A DNA stretch of 64,000 nucleotides from Streptomyces sp. CB02400 (GTDB lineage Bacteria; Actinomycetota; Actinomycetes; Streptomycetales; Streptomycetaceae): positions 186,001-250,000 of the forward strand of contig NZ_LIWB01000006.1 in NCBI RefSeq assembly GCF_001905725.1. The letters are read 5' to 3'. The notes under the pieces were generated by a model, which worked only from the letters and a program-made list of their open reading frames with translations, searched no databases and was not told the DNA's origin. Shown here in pieces: positions 26,250-34,732 of the stretch. The position numbers and the translations under genes were made by a program. Positions within the stretch are counted from its first letter, which is position 1. The number at the start of each line of letters is the position of its first letter.

Positions 26250-27371
26250 ATGTCGGCACCGAATAAGTCGTACGACCCTGTAGAGGTCGAGGCGTTGAAA
26301 CCGGAAGAGATCGAGCGCATGCGGGACGAGGCGCTCGCCGCCTTCGCCGCCGCGGACTCCCTCGACGCGCTCCAGGAGGCCAAGGTCGCCCACACCGGCG
26401 GCACCTCCCCGCTGTCGCTGGCCAACCGCGAGATCGGCGCCCTGCCGCCGCACGCCAAGGCCGACGCCGGCAAGCGCGTCGGCCAGGCGCGCGGTGCCGT
26501 GAACAAGGGCCTCGCCGCCCGCCAGGCCGAACTCGAGGCCGAGCGCGACGCGCGCGTCCTGGTCGAGGAGGCCGTGGACGTCACGCTGCCCTACGACCGC
26601 GTCCCGGCCGGCGCCCGCCACCCGCTCACCACGCTGTCGGAGCGCATCGAGGACATCTTCGTGGCCATGGGCTACGAGGTCGCCGAGGGCCCCCAGGTCG
26701 AGGCCGAGTGGTTCAACTTCGACGCCCTCAACATCGGCCCGGACCACCCGGCCCGCGGCGAGGCCGACACCTTCTTCGTGCAGGGCCCGGAGGGCGGCAC
26801 CGAGTCCGGTGTCGTGCTGCGCACCCACACCTCGCCCGTGCAGATCCGCTCCCTGCTCGACCGCGAGCTGCCGGTCTACGTGATCTGCCCCGGCCGCGTG
26901 TACCGCACCGACGAGCTGGACGCCACGCACACCCCCGTCTTCCACCAGGTCGAGCTGCTCGCCGTGGACGAGGGCCTGACCATGGCGGACCTCAAGGGCA
27001 CCCTGGACCACATGGTCCAGTCGCTGTTCGGCGCGGAGATGAAGACCCGGCTGCGGCCGAACTTCTTCCCCTTCACCGAGCCGAGCGCCGAGATGGACAT
27101 GCTCTGCTACGTCTGCAAGGGCGCGTCCGTCGGCAACCCCGACCGCCCCTGCCGCACCTGCTCGTCCGAGGGCTGGATCGAGCTGGGCGGCTGCGGCATG
27201 GTCAACCCGCGGGTGCTCACCGCCTGCGGCGTCGACCCCGAGAAGTACAGCGGCTTCGCCTTCGGGTTCGGCATCGAGCGGATGCTGATGTTCCGCCACA
27301 ACGTCGAGGACATGCGAGACATGGTCGAGGGTGACGTCCGGTTCACCCGGCCGTTCGGGATGGAGATCTGA
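26250..27371 (+). CDS. pheS: Phenylalanyl-tRNA synthetase alpha subunit
   Basis: This 373-aa catalytic subunit charges tRNA-Phe as an alpha2-beta2 enzyme. It has the N-terminal coiled-coil region that contacts tRNA (residues about 15-110) and class II motifs: AEGPQVEAEWFNFDALNI, the motif 2 region VYRTDELDATHTPVFHQVE and motif 3 GFAFGFGIERMLM. ATG 26250 is chosen; GGAAG precedes it. An upstream ATG-like start would add 26 unrelated residues. Its stop overlaps the pheT ATG. I see no T-box in the 147-bp gap upstream, only a weak -10-like TAGACT (26149-26154). Confidence 0.96.
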   Translation: MSAPNKSYDPVEVEALKPEEIERMRDEALAAFAAADSLDALQEAKVAHTGGTSPLSLANREIGALPPHAKADAGKRVGQARGAVNKGLAARQAELEAERDARVLVEEAVDVTLPYDRVPAGARHPLTTLSERIEDIFVAMGYEVAEGPQVEAEWFNFDALNIGPDHPARGEADTFFVQGPEGGTESGVVLRTHTSPVQIRSLLDRELPVYVICPGRVYRTDELDATHTPVFHQVELLAVDEGLTMADLKGTLDHMVQSLFGAEMKTRLRPNFFPFTEPSAEMDMLCYVCKGASVGNPDRPCRTCSSEGWIELGGCGMVNPRVLTACGVDPEKYSGFAFGFGIERMLMFRHNVEDMRDMVEGDVRFTRPFGMEI

Positions 27372-29884
27372 TGCGGATCCCGCTTTCTTGGCTGCGGGAG
27401 TACGTCGACCTGCCGGCGACGGAGACCGGCCGTGACGTACAGGCCAAGCTCATTTCGGCCGGTCTCGAGGTCGAGACCGTCGAGCACCTCGGCGCCGACC
27501 TCAAGGGCCCCCTCGTCGTCGGTCAGGTGCTGACCATCGAGGAGTTGGAGGGCTTCAAGAAGCCGATCCGCTTCTGCACCGTCGACGTCGGTCAGGCCAA
27601 CGGCACGGGTGAGCCGCAGGAGATCGTCTGCGGCGCCCGCAACTTCGCCGTCGGCGACAAGGTCGTCGTGGTCCTCCCCGGCGCCACCCTGCCGGGCGGC
27701 TTCTCGATCTCCGCCCGCAAGACCTACGGCAAGACCTCCCACGGCATGATCTGCTCCGCCGACGAGCTGGGCATGGGCGACGACGGCACGCACGGCATCA
27801 TCGTGCTGCCGCCGGAGACCGAGGTCGGCAAGGACGCCATCGAGCTCCTCGAACTGGTCGACGAGGTCCTGGACATCGCCGTCACCGCCAACCGCGGCGA
27901 CTGCCTGTCCATCCGCGGCGTCGCCCGCGAGACCGCCATCGCCTACGGTCTGCCGCTGCGCGACCCGGCCCTGCTCGACGTGCCGGGACCGAACGCCTTC
28001 GGCTACCCGGTGGAGGTCTCCGACCCGGTCGGCTGCGACCGCTTCACCGCCCGCACGGTGACCGGCCTCAGCCCCGAGGCGCGCTCCCCGATCTGGCTGA
28101 AGCGCCGGCTGCAGAAGGTCGGCATGCGCCCGATCTCGCTCGCCGTCGACGTCACCAACTACGTGATGATGGAGCTCGGTCAGCCGCTGCACGCCTACGA
28201 CCGCTCCCTGGTCCAGGGCACCATCGGCGTACGCCGGGCCGAGGAGGGCGAGAAGATCGTCACCCTCGACGGCGTCGAGCGGAAGCTGCACGCCGAGGAC
28301 CTCGTCATCACCGACGACCGCGGCCCCATCGGCCTCGCCGGTGTCATGGGCGGCGCCGACACGGAGATCGCCGACCACGACGACCTCGAGAAGTCGACCG
28401 GCGACGTGGTGATCGAGGCCGCCCACTTCGACCAGGTGTCCATCGCGCGCACCGCCCGCCGCCACAAGCTGTCCTCCGAGGCGTCCCGCCGCTTCGAGCG
28501 CGGCGTCGACCCGCAGGCCGCCGCCGCTGCCGCGCAGCGCACCGTCGACCTGCTGGTGCTGCTCGCCGGCGGCACCGCCGAGGCCGGTGTCACCGAGGTC
28601 ATCGCCCCGACCGCGCCCCACACCATCACCGCCCCCGCCGACCACCCGGACAGGGTCGCGGGTGTGACGTACGGCCGTGAGACCGTCGTACGCCGCCTCC
28701 AAGAGGTGGGCTGCGACGTGTACGGGCAGGACGAGCTGATCGTCACCGTGCCGTCCTGGCGGCCCGACCTCACCGACGCCAACGACCTGGCCGAAGAGGT
28801 CATCCGCCTGGAGGGCTACGAGAACCTGCCCTCCACGCTGCCCAAGCCGCCGGCCGGCCGCGGTCTGACCGCCCGCCAGCGCCTGCACCGCCGGATCGGC
28901 CGGGCCCTGGCCGGGGCCGGCTACGTCGAGGCGCTGAACTACCCGTTCGTCAGCGAGCAGGTCTTCGACCAGCTCGGCCTGGAGGCCGACGACCCGGCCC
29001 GCCGCGTCGTCAAGCTGGTCAACCCGCTCAGCGACGAGGAGCCCGCGCTGCGGACCTCGCTGCTGCCGGGCCTGCTCGGCGCGCTGCGCCGCAACGACGG
29101 CCGGGGCTCGCACGACCTCGCGCTGTTCGAGACCGGCCTGGTCTTCCGGCCGCGCGAGGAGCAGCGGGTCGCCGCGAACCTGCCCGTCGACCGGCGCCCC
29201 AGCGAGGCCGACATCGCCGCGCTGGACGCCGCGCTGCCCGACCAGCCGCGGCACGTCGCCGTCGTGCTGACCGGCGCCCGCGAGCAGGCCGGCTGGTGGG
29301 GCAAGGGCCGCGCGGCCGACTGGGCCGACACGGTCGAGGCCGCCCGGACCGTCGCCCGTGAGGCCGGCGCCGAACTGGGCGTCCGCAAGGGCCAGTACGG
29401 CCCGTGGCACCCGGGCCGCTGCGCCGAGCTGACCGTCACGGTCGACGGCGAGGACCGGATCATCGGCCACGCCGGCGAGCTGCACCCGCGCGTCCTGAAG
29501 ACCCTGGGCCTGCCCGCGCGAAGCTGCGCGATGGAGCTGGACCTGGACGCCCTGGAGCAGGTCGGCGACGACACCCCGCAGGCACCGGGCATCTCCACCT
29601 TCCCGGTCGCCACGCAGGACGTCGCGCTGGTCGTCGACGCGTTCGTGCCCGCCTCGGACGTCGAGGCGGCACTGCGCGAAGGCGCCGGTGAACTGCTGGA
29701 GTCCATCCGCCTGTTCGACGTGTACGAGAACGCCGAACAGCTCGGCGAGGGCCGCAAGTCCCTGGCCTACGCACTCCGCTTCCGGGCGACCGACCGCACC
29801 CTGACCGTCGACGAGGCCTCAGCGGCCCGAGAGTCGGCAGTCACCCTGGCGGGCGACCGCACCGGAGCAGTCCTGAGGGGCTGA
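27371..29884 (+). CDS. pheT: Phenylalanyl-tRNA synthetase beta subunit
   Basis: This 837-aa beta subunit has an EMAP/OB tRNA-binding domain (residues about 40-155), the B3/B4 editing domain that removes mischarged Tyr, the B5 domain, a degenerate synthetase core and the C-terminal ferredoxin-fold anticodon-binding domain (PAPGISTFPVATQDVALVVD is near its start). It overlaps pheS by 1 nt (TGATG), so the subunits are coupled. Length is normal for the family. Confidence 0.97.
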   Translation: MRIPLSWLREYVDLPATETGRDVQAKLISAGLEVETVEHLGADLKGPLVVGQVLTIEELEGFKKPIRFCTVDVGQANGTGEPQEIVCGARNFAVGDKVVVVLPGATLPGGFSISARKTYGKTSHGMICSADELGMGDDGTHGIIVLPPETEVGKDAIELLELVDEVLDIAVTANRGDCLSIRGVARETAIAYGLPLRDPALLDVPGPNAFGYPVEVSDPVGCDRFTARTVTGLSPEARSPIWLKRRLQKVGMRPISLAVDVTNYVMMELGQPLHAYDRSLVQGTIGVRRAEEGEKIVTLDGVERKLHAEDLVITDDRGPIGLAGVMGGADTEIADHDDLEKSTGDVVIEAAHFDQVSIARTARRHKLSSEASRRFERGVDPQAAAAAAQRTVDLLVLLAGGTAEAGVTEVIAPTAPHTITAPADHPDRVAGVTYGRETVVRRLQEVGCDVYGQDELIVTVPSWRPDLTDANDLAEEVIRLEGYENLPSTLPKPPAGRGLTARQRLHRRIGRALAGAGYVEALNYPFVSEQVFDQLGLEADDPARRVVKLVNPLSDEEPALRTSLLPGLLGALRRNDGRGSHDLALFETGLVFRPREEQRVAANLPVDRRPSEADIAALDAALPDQPRHVAVVLTGAREQAGWWGKGRAADWADTVEAARTVAREAGAELGVRKGQYGPWHPGRCAELTVTVDGEDRIIGHAGELHPRVLKTLGLPARSCAMELDLDALEQVGDDTPQAPGISTFPVATQDVALVVDAFVPASDVEAALREGAGELLESIRLFDVYENAEQLGEGRKSLAYALRFRATDRTLTVDEASAARESAVTLAGDRTGAVLRG

Positions 29885-29886
29885 AT

Positions 29887-29960
29887 TCAGCCCGTCCGGC
29901 GTTTGAGGACGAGGCCCGCAGGGCCGATGGGGGTCTGGGGGCGCAGCCCCCAGGGACGGG
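29887..29960 (+). repeat. Streptomyces intergenic repeat with hairpin after pheT
   Basis: The CAGCCCGTCCGGCGTTTGAG string that opens this element is one I recognise from many Streptomyces intergenic regions. It includes a perfect hairpin CTGGGGGC-GCA-GCCCCCAG (29935-29953), likely the pheT terminator. The rest of the 355-bp gap to 30239 is G/C-rich with no convincing gene apart from a palindrome at 30182-30207. Confidence 0.6.
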
Positions 29961-30181
29961 ACGGGAAGGGGCGGCGGGGGCGAAGAAGCCCCACAGCCGC
30001 CCGCGAGGACAACCGCGCAGAGACCGGCCCACGGGGCCGGCAACCACCGGAAACGGGGGGTGCGGGAGGCGCAGAGCACGCCTCCCACACCCCCCGTCCC
30101 CCTCTCCCCACCGGTCACCTCACTCATTCGGGTGACTATCCGGGTCGATACGTCCGGATCAGGCCACACGGTCGACAGAAT

Positions 30182-30207
30182 CAGACCGGCCTCTCGAGGC
30201 CGGTCTG
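30182..30207. promoter_or_regulatory. 26-bp palindrome upstream of the SpoIIE-type phosphatase
   Basis: CAGACCGGCCTC and GAGGCCGGTCTG are perfect 12-nt arms around TC, 33 bp before the phosphatase start. It could be a terminator-like hairpin in the leader or an operator. There is no U tract. Confidence 0.55.
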
Positions 30208-30239
30208 CGCTGTCCGGGCCTATATGGGGGGCCATCGGC

Positions 30240-31349
30240 ATGATCCGCTTCAAGCCTGGGGCTCCCCGCAGGGTGCCACCCCGGTTCCTGTCCTCACGGG
30301 TACCCACCCTCGCGGTGCCCACCGCCCTGGGCGCCACCGCGGTCGCCTACCGGCTGACCTGCCCGCTCGCTCACGACGACGCCCTCGGCGCCCGCCTCGT
30401 CAGCAGCGCCGTGATGTGCGCGATCGTCACCGGCCTGGTGATGCACGTCCGGCACCGGCTGCTGCGCGAACTGCGGCTGGCCCGCCGGGCCGCGGAGGCC
30501 GCGCAGAGCGCGCTGCTGCGGCCGCCGCCCCCGCGGGTCGACGGCCTGGCCGCCGCCGCGGTCCACCTCTCCGCCGACCCCGGCGCCCGGATCGGCGGCG
30601 ACCTGTACGAGGTGGTCGCCACCGAGCACGGCGTACGGGCCGTCATCGGTGACGTCCGAGGCCACGGGCTCGGAGCCGTGACGACCGTCGCCGCCGTCCT
30701 CGGCAGCTTCCGCGAGGCCGCCCACGACGAGGCCGAACTCGCCGGTGTGCTGCGCCGGCTGGAGCGGGCGATGGACCGGCACCTGCGGGAGCGGACCCAC
30801 GGCGGACACGACCCGGCGGGCGCCGCCCAGGACGTCCCGCCCGGCGAGGAGTTCGTCACCGTCCTGCTGCTGGAGATCCTTCCGGACGGGGGAGTACGGG
30901 CCCTGAACTGCGGCCATCCCTGGCCGTATCTGCTGACCGGCGCACGGGCCGAACCGCTCGCCCGCACCGATCCGCTCCCGCCGCTCGGCCCGTTCCCGCT
31001 GCCGCCCGAACTCCCCGCCGTGTCCTGCGGACCCCTGCTGCCCGGCGACGCGCTCGTCCTGCACACGGACGGAGCCGAGGAGGCACGGGACGCCGAGGGC
31101 CGGTTCTTCCCGCTGCGGGACGTCCTCACCGAGGCCGCGCGCGAGCACCCGCTCACACCTCAGTCCGTGCTGCGCACGGTCCTCACGGCACTGCTGCGGC
31201 ACACCGTCGGCCCGCCGAAGGACGACGTGGCGTTGCTGATCCTGAGGAACGAGCGGCATGGGGGAGGCACCCCCACAGAACCGCGCGCCACCACACGGCC
31301 GACCACCACGCGACCGCACCCGCCGACCCACCTCCAGTCCCCGGCATGA
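30240..31349 (+). CDS. Membrane PP2C/SpoIIE-type serine phosphatase
   Basis: This 369-aa protein has two hydrophobic stretches near the N-terminus (residues about 22-75) followed by a SpoIIE catalytic domain: GARIGGDLYEVVATEHGVRAV, IGDVRGHGLGAVTTVAAVLG, LNCGHPWPYLL, LVLHTDGAEEARD and a final DDVAL, which hold the metal-binding aspartates. Such enzymes act on anti-sigma antagonists or similar phosphoproteins; the partner is unknown. ATG 30240 follows a GGGGGG stretch. The last 30 or so residues are a Thr/Pro/Arg tail, starting at an inverted repeat (TGGGGG-AGGCA-CCCCCA, 31259-31275), and may have arisen by readthrough into repeat DNA. Confidence 0.88.
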   Translation: MIRFKPGAPRRVPPRFLSSRVPTLAVPTALGATAVAYRLTCPLAHDDALGARLVSSAVMCAIVTGLVMHVRHRLLRELRLARRAAEAAQSALLRPPPPRVDGLAAAAVHLSADPGARIGGDLYEVVATEHGVRAVIGDVRGHGLGAVTTVAAVLGSFREAAHDEAELAGVLRRLERAMDRHLRERTHGGHDPAGAAQDVPPGEEFVTVLLLEILPDGGVRALNCGHPWPYLLTGARAEPLARTDPLPPLGPFPLPPELPAVSCGPLLPGDALVLHTDGAEEARDAEGRFFPLRDVLTEAAREHPLTPQSVLRTVLTALLRHTVGPPKDDVALLILRNERHGGGTPTEPRATTRPTTTRPHPPTHLQSPA

Positions 31350-31545
31350 CCGGCGTGACCGGCGGCGCCACGCCGTCCGTCCCGCCACGGAGTGTCGGGC
31401 AGGCAGCAGGGCGGACGGCGTGGAAACGGGCCGCCGCACTGTACGAGGGGGAGCCGGCGGCCCGGCCGGCCTCTTTCGAGGCAGTTCAGTCAACCGGCCG
31501 GACACGTTCGGCGACAGTGCGCGCACACTGCGGATTCGAGCACTC

Positions 31546-31566
31546 CGTTCACACCCCGTGTGAACG
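31546..31566. promoter_or_regulatory. Operator-like dyad upstream of the NsdA-like gene
   Basis: CGTTCACAC-CCC-GTGTGAACG is a perfect dyad with 9-bp arms, 44 bp upstream of ATG 31611. A -10-like TACTCT (31576-31581) follows, so the dyad lies near the -35 region, a suitable place for repression or autoregulation. Confidence 0.6.
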
Positions 31567-31610
31567 CGCAGCCACTACTCTGTCCGGCACCGAGCCACCG
31601 GGGGGCCTGA

Positions 31611-32951
31611 ATGCAGCCCAATTCTCTGCTCGACGCGATCCTGGACGAGGCCGGGATCTCGCACGCGGGCCTGGCCGCGCACGTCAACCAGGCCGGACGG
31701 GCGCGCGGCCTGTCGCTCCGTTACGAGCACACCGCCGTGGCGCGCTGGCTGAAGGGACAGCGGCCCCGGGGACAGGTGCCCGACCTGATCTGCGAGGTGC
31801 TCGCCGCCCGGCTGCACCGCCAGGTCACCCTCGACGACATCGGCCTCGGCGTGCCCGGCGAGCCGCCCGCCCCGCACACCGGCTCGCTCTGCGGGTTCGT
31901 CGAGCGGGCCACCGCGCTGTGGCGCTCCGACCAGCAGCGGCGCCCGCACATACTCGGCGCCCCCGCCGTCACCGGCACGCCCGCCGTCATGCCCGTATGG
32001 GAGTGGGAGAACCCGCCCGAGGACGTGGACGTCTCCCGTGGCGGCCGGCACCGGGTCACCCCCGGCGATCTCGACATGCTGCGCGCCGCCCGCACCCACT
32101 ACGAGCAGATGTACCGCAAGGCGGGCGGCGTCGCGACCCGCGCCCGGATCGTCGGCTTCCTCAACGCCGAGGCCGCCCCGCTGCTGCGCGGCCGCTACAC
32201 CGACGCCACCGGCCGCCAGCTCCACCGGGCCACCGGCGGCCTGGTGGCGGTCGCCGGCATCTGCGCGTACGACTCCGACGCGCACGGCCTCGCCCAGCGC
32301 TACTTCCACCAGGCGCTGCGGCTGGCGAAGGCCAGCGGGGACCGGGGGCTCGGCGCCTATGTGATCGCGCTGCTCGTCAACCAGTCGCTGTACATGCGGG
32401 AGTACCGGCAGGCCGTCGCCTTCGCGGAGGCCGCGCTGCGCGCCGCCGGCACCGACATCACCCCGGCCCTCGCCTCCGACCTGTACGCGATGCAGGCCAA
32501 GGCGTACGCGCACCTCGGCGACGGCGGCAGCGCGCTGTCCCGCATCCGGCGGGCCGAGCGGGCCGCCGAGCGGATCCGGCGCGGAACCGAACCCGACGAG
32601 ACCGGCTATGTCCAGCCCGGCCTGGTCAACGTCCAGGTGGCGGAGGCGCTGCTCAGCCTCGGCGAGCTGGCGGCGGCCGGGGAGCACGCGGCGGCGGCCG
32701 TGGACAATCCCGCGCACGACCGGGGCCGGGTGCACCGGCTGGCCATGCTGAGCACCATCGAACTGCGCCAGGGCAACGCCGACAAGGCGGTGGCCATCGC
32801 GGTGCAGATGGCCGAGCAGGCCCGGGGAATGGAGTCGCAGCGGCTGCGGGACAGACTGCGCGAGGTGCGCGAGCACCTCGTCCGCAGCGGCTGCGCGGGC
32901 ACCGCCGAGGCGGCCGAACTCATCGACGGGGCACTGCGCGTACCGCTGTAG
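31611..32951 (+). CDS. NsdA-like HTH/TPR regulator
   Basis: This 446-aa protein has an N-terminal helix-turn-helix-like region (LLDAILDEAGISHAGLAAHV, then YEHTAVARWLKGQRPRG) and a long helical C-terminus with TPR-like repeats. The arrangement matches Streptomyces NsdA, a negative regulator of sporulation and antibiotic production, and its paralogues; this is probably a paralogue rather than NsdA itself. A perfect dyad and a -10-like hexamer precede the gene. It stands alone, 261 bp after the phosphatase gene. Confidence 0.82.
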   Translation: MQPNSLLDAILDEAGISHAGLAAHVNQAGRARGLSLRYEHTAVARWLKGQRPRGQVPDLICEVLAARLHRQVTLDDIGLGVPGEPPAPHTGSLCGFVERATALWRSDQQRRPHILGAPAVTGTPAVMPVWEWENPPEDVDVSRGGRHRVTPGDLDMLRAARTHYEQMYRKAGGVATRARIVGFLNAEAAPLLRGRYTDATGRQLHRATGGLVAVAGICAYDSDAHGLAQRYFHQALRLAKASGDRGLGAYVIALLVNQSLYMREYRQAVAFAEAALRAAGTDITPALASDLYAMQAKAYAHLGDGGSALSRIRRAERAAERIRRGTEPDETGYVQPGLVNVQVAEALLSLGELAAAGEHAAAAVDNPAHDRGRVHRLAMLSTIELRQGNADKAVAIAVQMAEQARGMESQRLRDRLREVREHLVRSGCAGTAEAAELIDGALRVPL

Positions 32952-33096
32952 CACGGGCGCGGTTCAAGGCCCCCCGTGCCCGGCCGCGCGCCTCCGCCGC
33001 GCCCGCCGCTGCGCCACGGGCTGCCTCCCGTGCGCCTGCCTGCCGGACCGCCGCTGCTGCGATATTGCCCCCTACCCGTCGGAAGGTGGCAGAACC

Positions 33097-33642
33097 GTGC
33101 AGTGGACGAAGCAGAACGAACAGACTGTGTACTCAAATCGCTGGTTCAGCGTCAATCTCGCGGATGTCGAGCTGCCGGACGGCCGGCATCTCGACCACTT
33201 CCTCATCCGGCTGCGGCCCGTCGCCGTGGCTACGGTGGTCAACGAGGCCAACGAGGTCCTCCTGCTGTGGCGCCACCGCTTCATCACCGACAGCTGGGGA
33301 TGGGAGCTCGCGGCCGGAGTGGTCGAGGACGGCGAGGACATCGCCGGGGCCGCCGCGCGGGAACTGGAGGAGGAGACCGGCTGGCGGCCGGGACCGCTGC
33401 ACCACCTCATGACCGTGGAACCCTCCAACGGCCTCACCGACGCCCGGCACCACATCTACTGGTCCGACGAGGGCGAGTACGTCGGACACCCCGTGGACGA
33501 CTTCGAGTCGGACCGCCGGGAGTGGGTGCCCCTGAAAGTGGTCCCCGACCTGGTCGCCGCCGGCGAGGTCCCGGCCGCCAACATGGCGGCGGCGTTACTC
33601 CTGCTGCACCACCTCAGGCTCGGCCAGGACGGCAGGCCCTGA
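33097..33642 (+). CDS. Nudix hydrolase (ADP-ribose pyrophosphatase-like) with a TTA codon
   Basis: This 181-aa enzyme has the complete Nudix box GVVEDGEDIAGAAARELEEE followed by TGW. Its overall layout resembles ADP-sugar pyrophosphatases. The GTG start at 33097 follows GGAAGG. Codon 167 (33595-33597) is TTA, so full-length synthesis is expected to need the bldA tRNA, tying it to late growth. The codon sits near the C-terminus, so a stalled product would still contain the Nudix box. Confidence 0.9.
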   Translation: MQWTKQNEQTVYSNRWFSVNLADVELPDGRHLDHFLIRLRPVAVATVVNEANEVLLLWRHRFITDSWGWELAAGVVEDGEDIAGAAARELEEETGWRPGPLHHLMTVEPSNGLTDARHHIYWSDEGEYVGHPVDDFESDRREWVPLKVVPDLVAAGEVPAANMAAALLLLHHLRLGQDGRP

Positions 33643-33650
33643 CCCCCGGG

Positions 33651-33672
33651 GGGTCATCCGATCGGATGACCC
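33651..33672. promoter_or_regulatory. Palindrome upstream of hbpS, probable SenR operator
   Basis: A perfect 22-bp palindrome with core GGTCATCCGATCGGATGACC (33652-33671) lies 9 bp after the Nudix stop and about 190 bp before the hbpS start. It matches the site before senS (36558-36579) at 20 of 22 positions. The shared site suggests binding by the cognate response regulator. Confidence 0.7.
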
Positions 33673-33860
33673 GGGTGTCAGCCGCCCGGCGCGTCGCATC
33701 CAGCCGGTACGCCGAGGGGACGGTACCGGCCCCGGGCCGAGGATGGATCCCAGAGCGGGACGGCGGGAACCGCCCGCCACCGAGCCCGTCGGGCTTCCGC
33801 CACACGCACCGGCGACCGACGTCCCGGCCCCCTTCACCATTCATTGGAGACCGACTACTC

Positions 33861-34424
33861 ATGAAGCACGTCAAGAGGGTTTCGAAGCGCACCCGCGTCA
33901 TCACCGGCACGTCCCTCGCCGCGGCCGTGGCCCTGGGGGGCTTCGGCGCCTACTCGGCGAGCGCGTCGGACGACACGCGGACCGTCGCCGCCGCGCAGGC
34001 CGCCGGCGTCAAGGGCGACACCACCACCACGACCACCCACCTGACGATCGACGCCGCCTCGAAGGCCGCGCAGGCCGCGCTCGACGCCGCCGAGAAGGAG
34101 GGCCAGAGGGTGACCGTCGCCGTCGTCGACCGCAACGGCAACACCGTCCTCACCCTGCGCGGCGACGGCGCCGGGCCGCAGTCCTACGAGTCGGCCGTGA
34201 AGAAGGCGTACACCGCCGTGGCCTGGAACTCGCCGACCTCCGAGCTGGTGAAGCGCCTGGACAACGCCCCGACGCTGAAGGACATCCCGAACACCCTGTT
34301 CCTCGCGGGCGGTGTCCCCGTGACCGCGAAGAACGCTCCGATCGCGGGCATCGGCGTGGCCGGCGCACCCTCCGGCGCCCTGGACGAGAAGTTCGCCCGG
34401 GCCGGCGCGGACGTCCTCGGGTAA
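33861..34424 (+). CDS. hbpS: Secreted haem-binding protein, HbpS-like (GlcG/DUF336)
   Basis: This 187-aa protein has a Sec signal peptide (VITGTSLAAAVALGGFGAYS, cleavage near SASA) and one GlcG/DUF336 domain: LTIDAASKAAQAALDAAEKE, VAVVDRNGNTVLTLRGDG, a mid-region AYTAVAWNSPTSELV and the final AGIGVAGAPSGALDEKFA. S. reticuli HbpS has this organization, binds haem and iron outside the cell and modulates the SenS kinase. The senS-senR pair 2.3 kb downstream supports the same role here. GGAGA precedes ATG 33861. A palindrome shared with senS lies upstream. Confidence 0.85.
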   Translation: MKHVKRVSKRTRVITGTSLAAAVALGGFGAYSASASDDTRTVAAAQAAGVKGDTTTTTTHLTIDAASKAAQAALDAAEKEGQRVTVAVVDRNGNTVLTLRGDGAGPQSYESAVKKAYTAVAWNSPTSELVKRLDNAPTLKDIPNTLFLAGGVPVTAKNAPIAGIGVAGAPSGALDEKFARAGADVLG

Positions 34425-34522
34425 GCCCCTCCCGTGAAGCTCCGGTGGCGCGAGGCCCCTGTCCCGGCGCCACCGGAGCCGCGCCGGCGGCTCGTCCGCG
34501 GCGGGCCGCCGTCCCCCTCACA

Positions 34523-34550
34523 CACCTGTCACCTGTCACCTGTCACCTGG
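34523..34550 (+). repeat. CACCTGT heptamer tandem repeat
   Basis: Four tandem heptamers, CACCTGT three times then CACCTGG, fill 34523-34550. A second short repeat of GAGACCG/GGGACCG units lies at 34631-34668. Both sit in the 308-bp gap between hbpS and the ankyrin gene, which otherwise shows no gene. The number of units may vary between strains. Confidence 0.8.
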
Positions 34551-34732
34551 GAGGATCCCCCGGCATGCCGCTCCGGCCCGCTGTCGAGGCCGTGGTCACC
34601 CGGTGCCACGCGACCCGGATCTGCCTCTCCACCGAGACCGGGACCGAGACCGCGACCGGGACGCCGGGACCCCGTCCGTCCCCGGCCGGACCGTCTCCGC
34701 CGGGGACGCGAACGGCCACGAGGAGAACCGCC

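Noticed and set aside
31260..31349. A separate small gene at the 3' end of the phosphatase gene
   Set aside because: No start with a ribosome site; the sequence reads as a Thr/Pro-rich extension in frame with the phosphatase, beginning at an inverted repeat.
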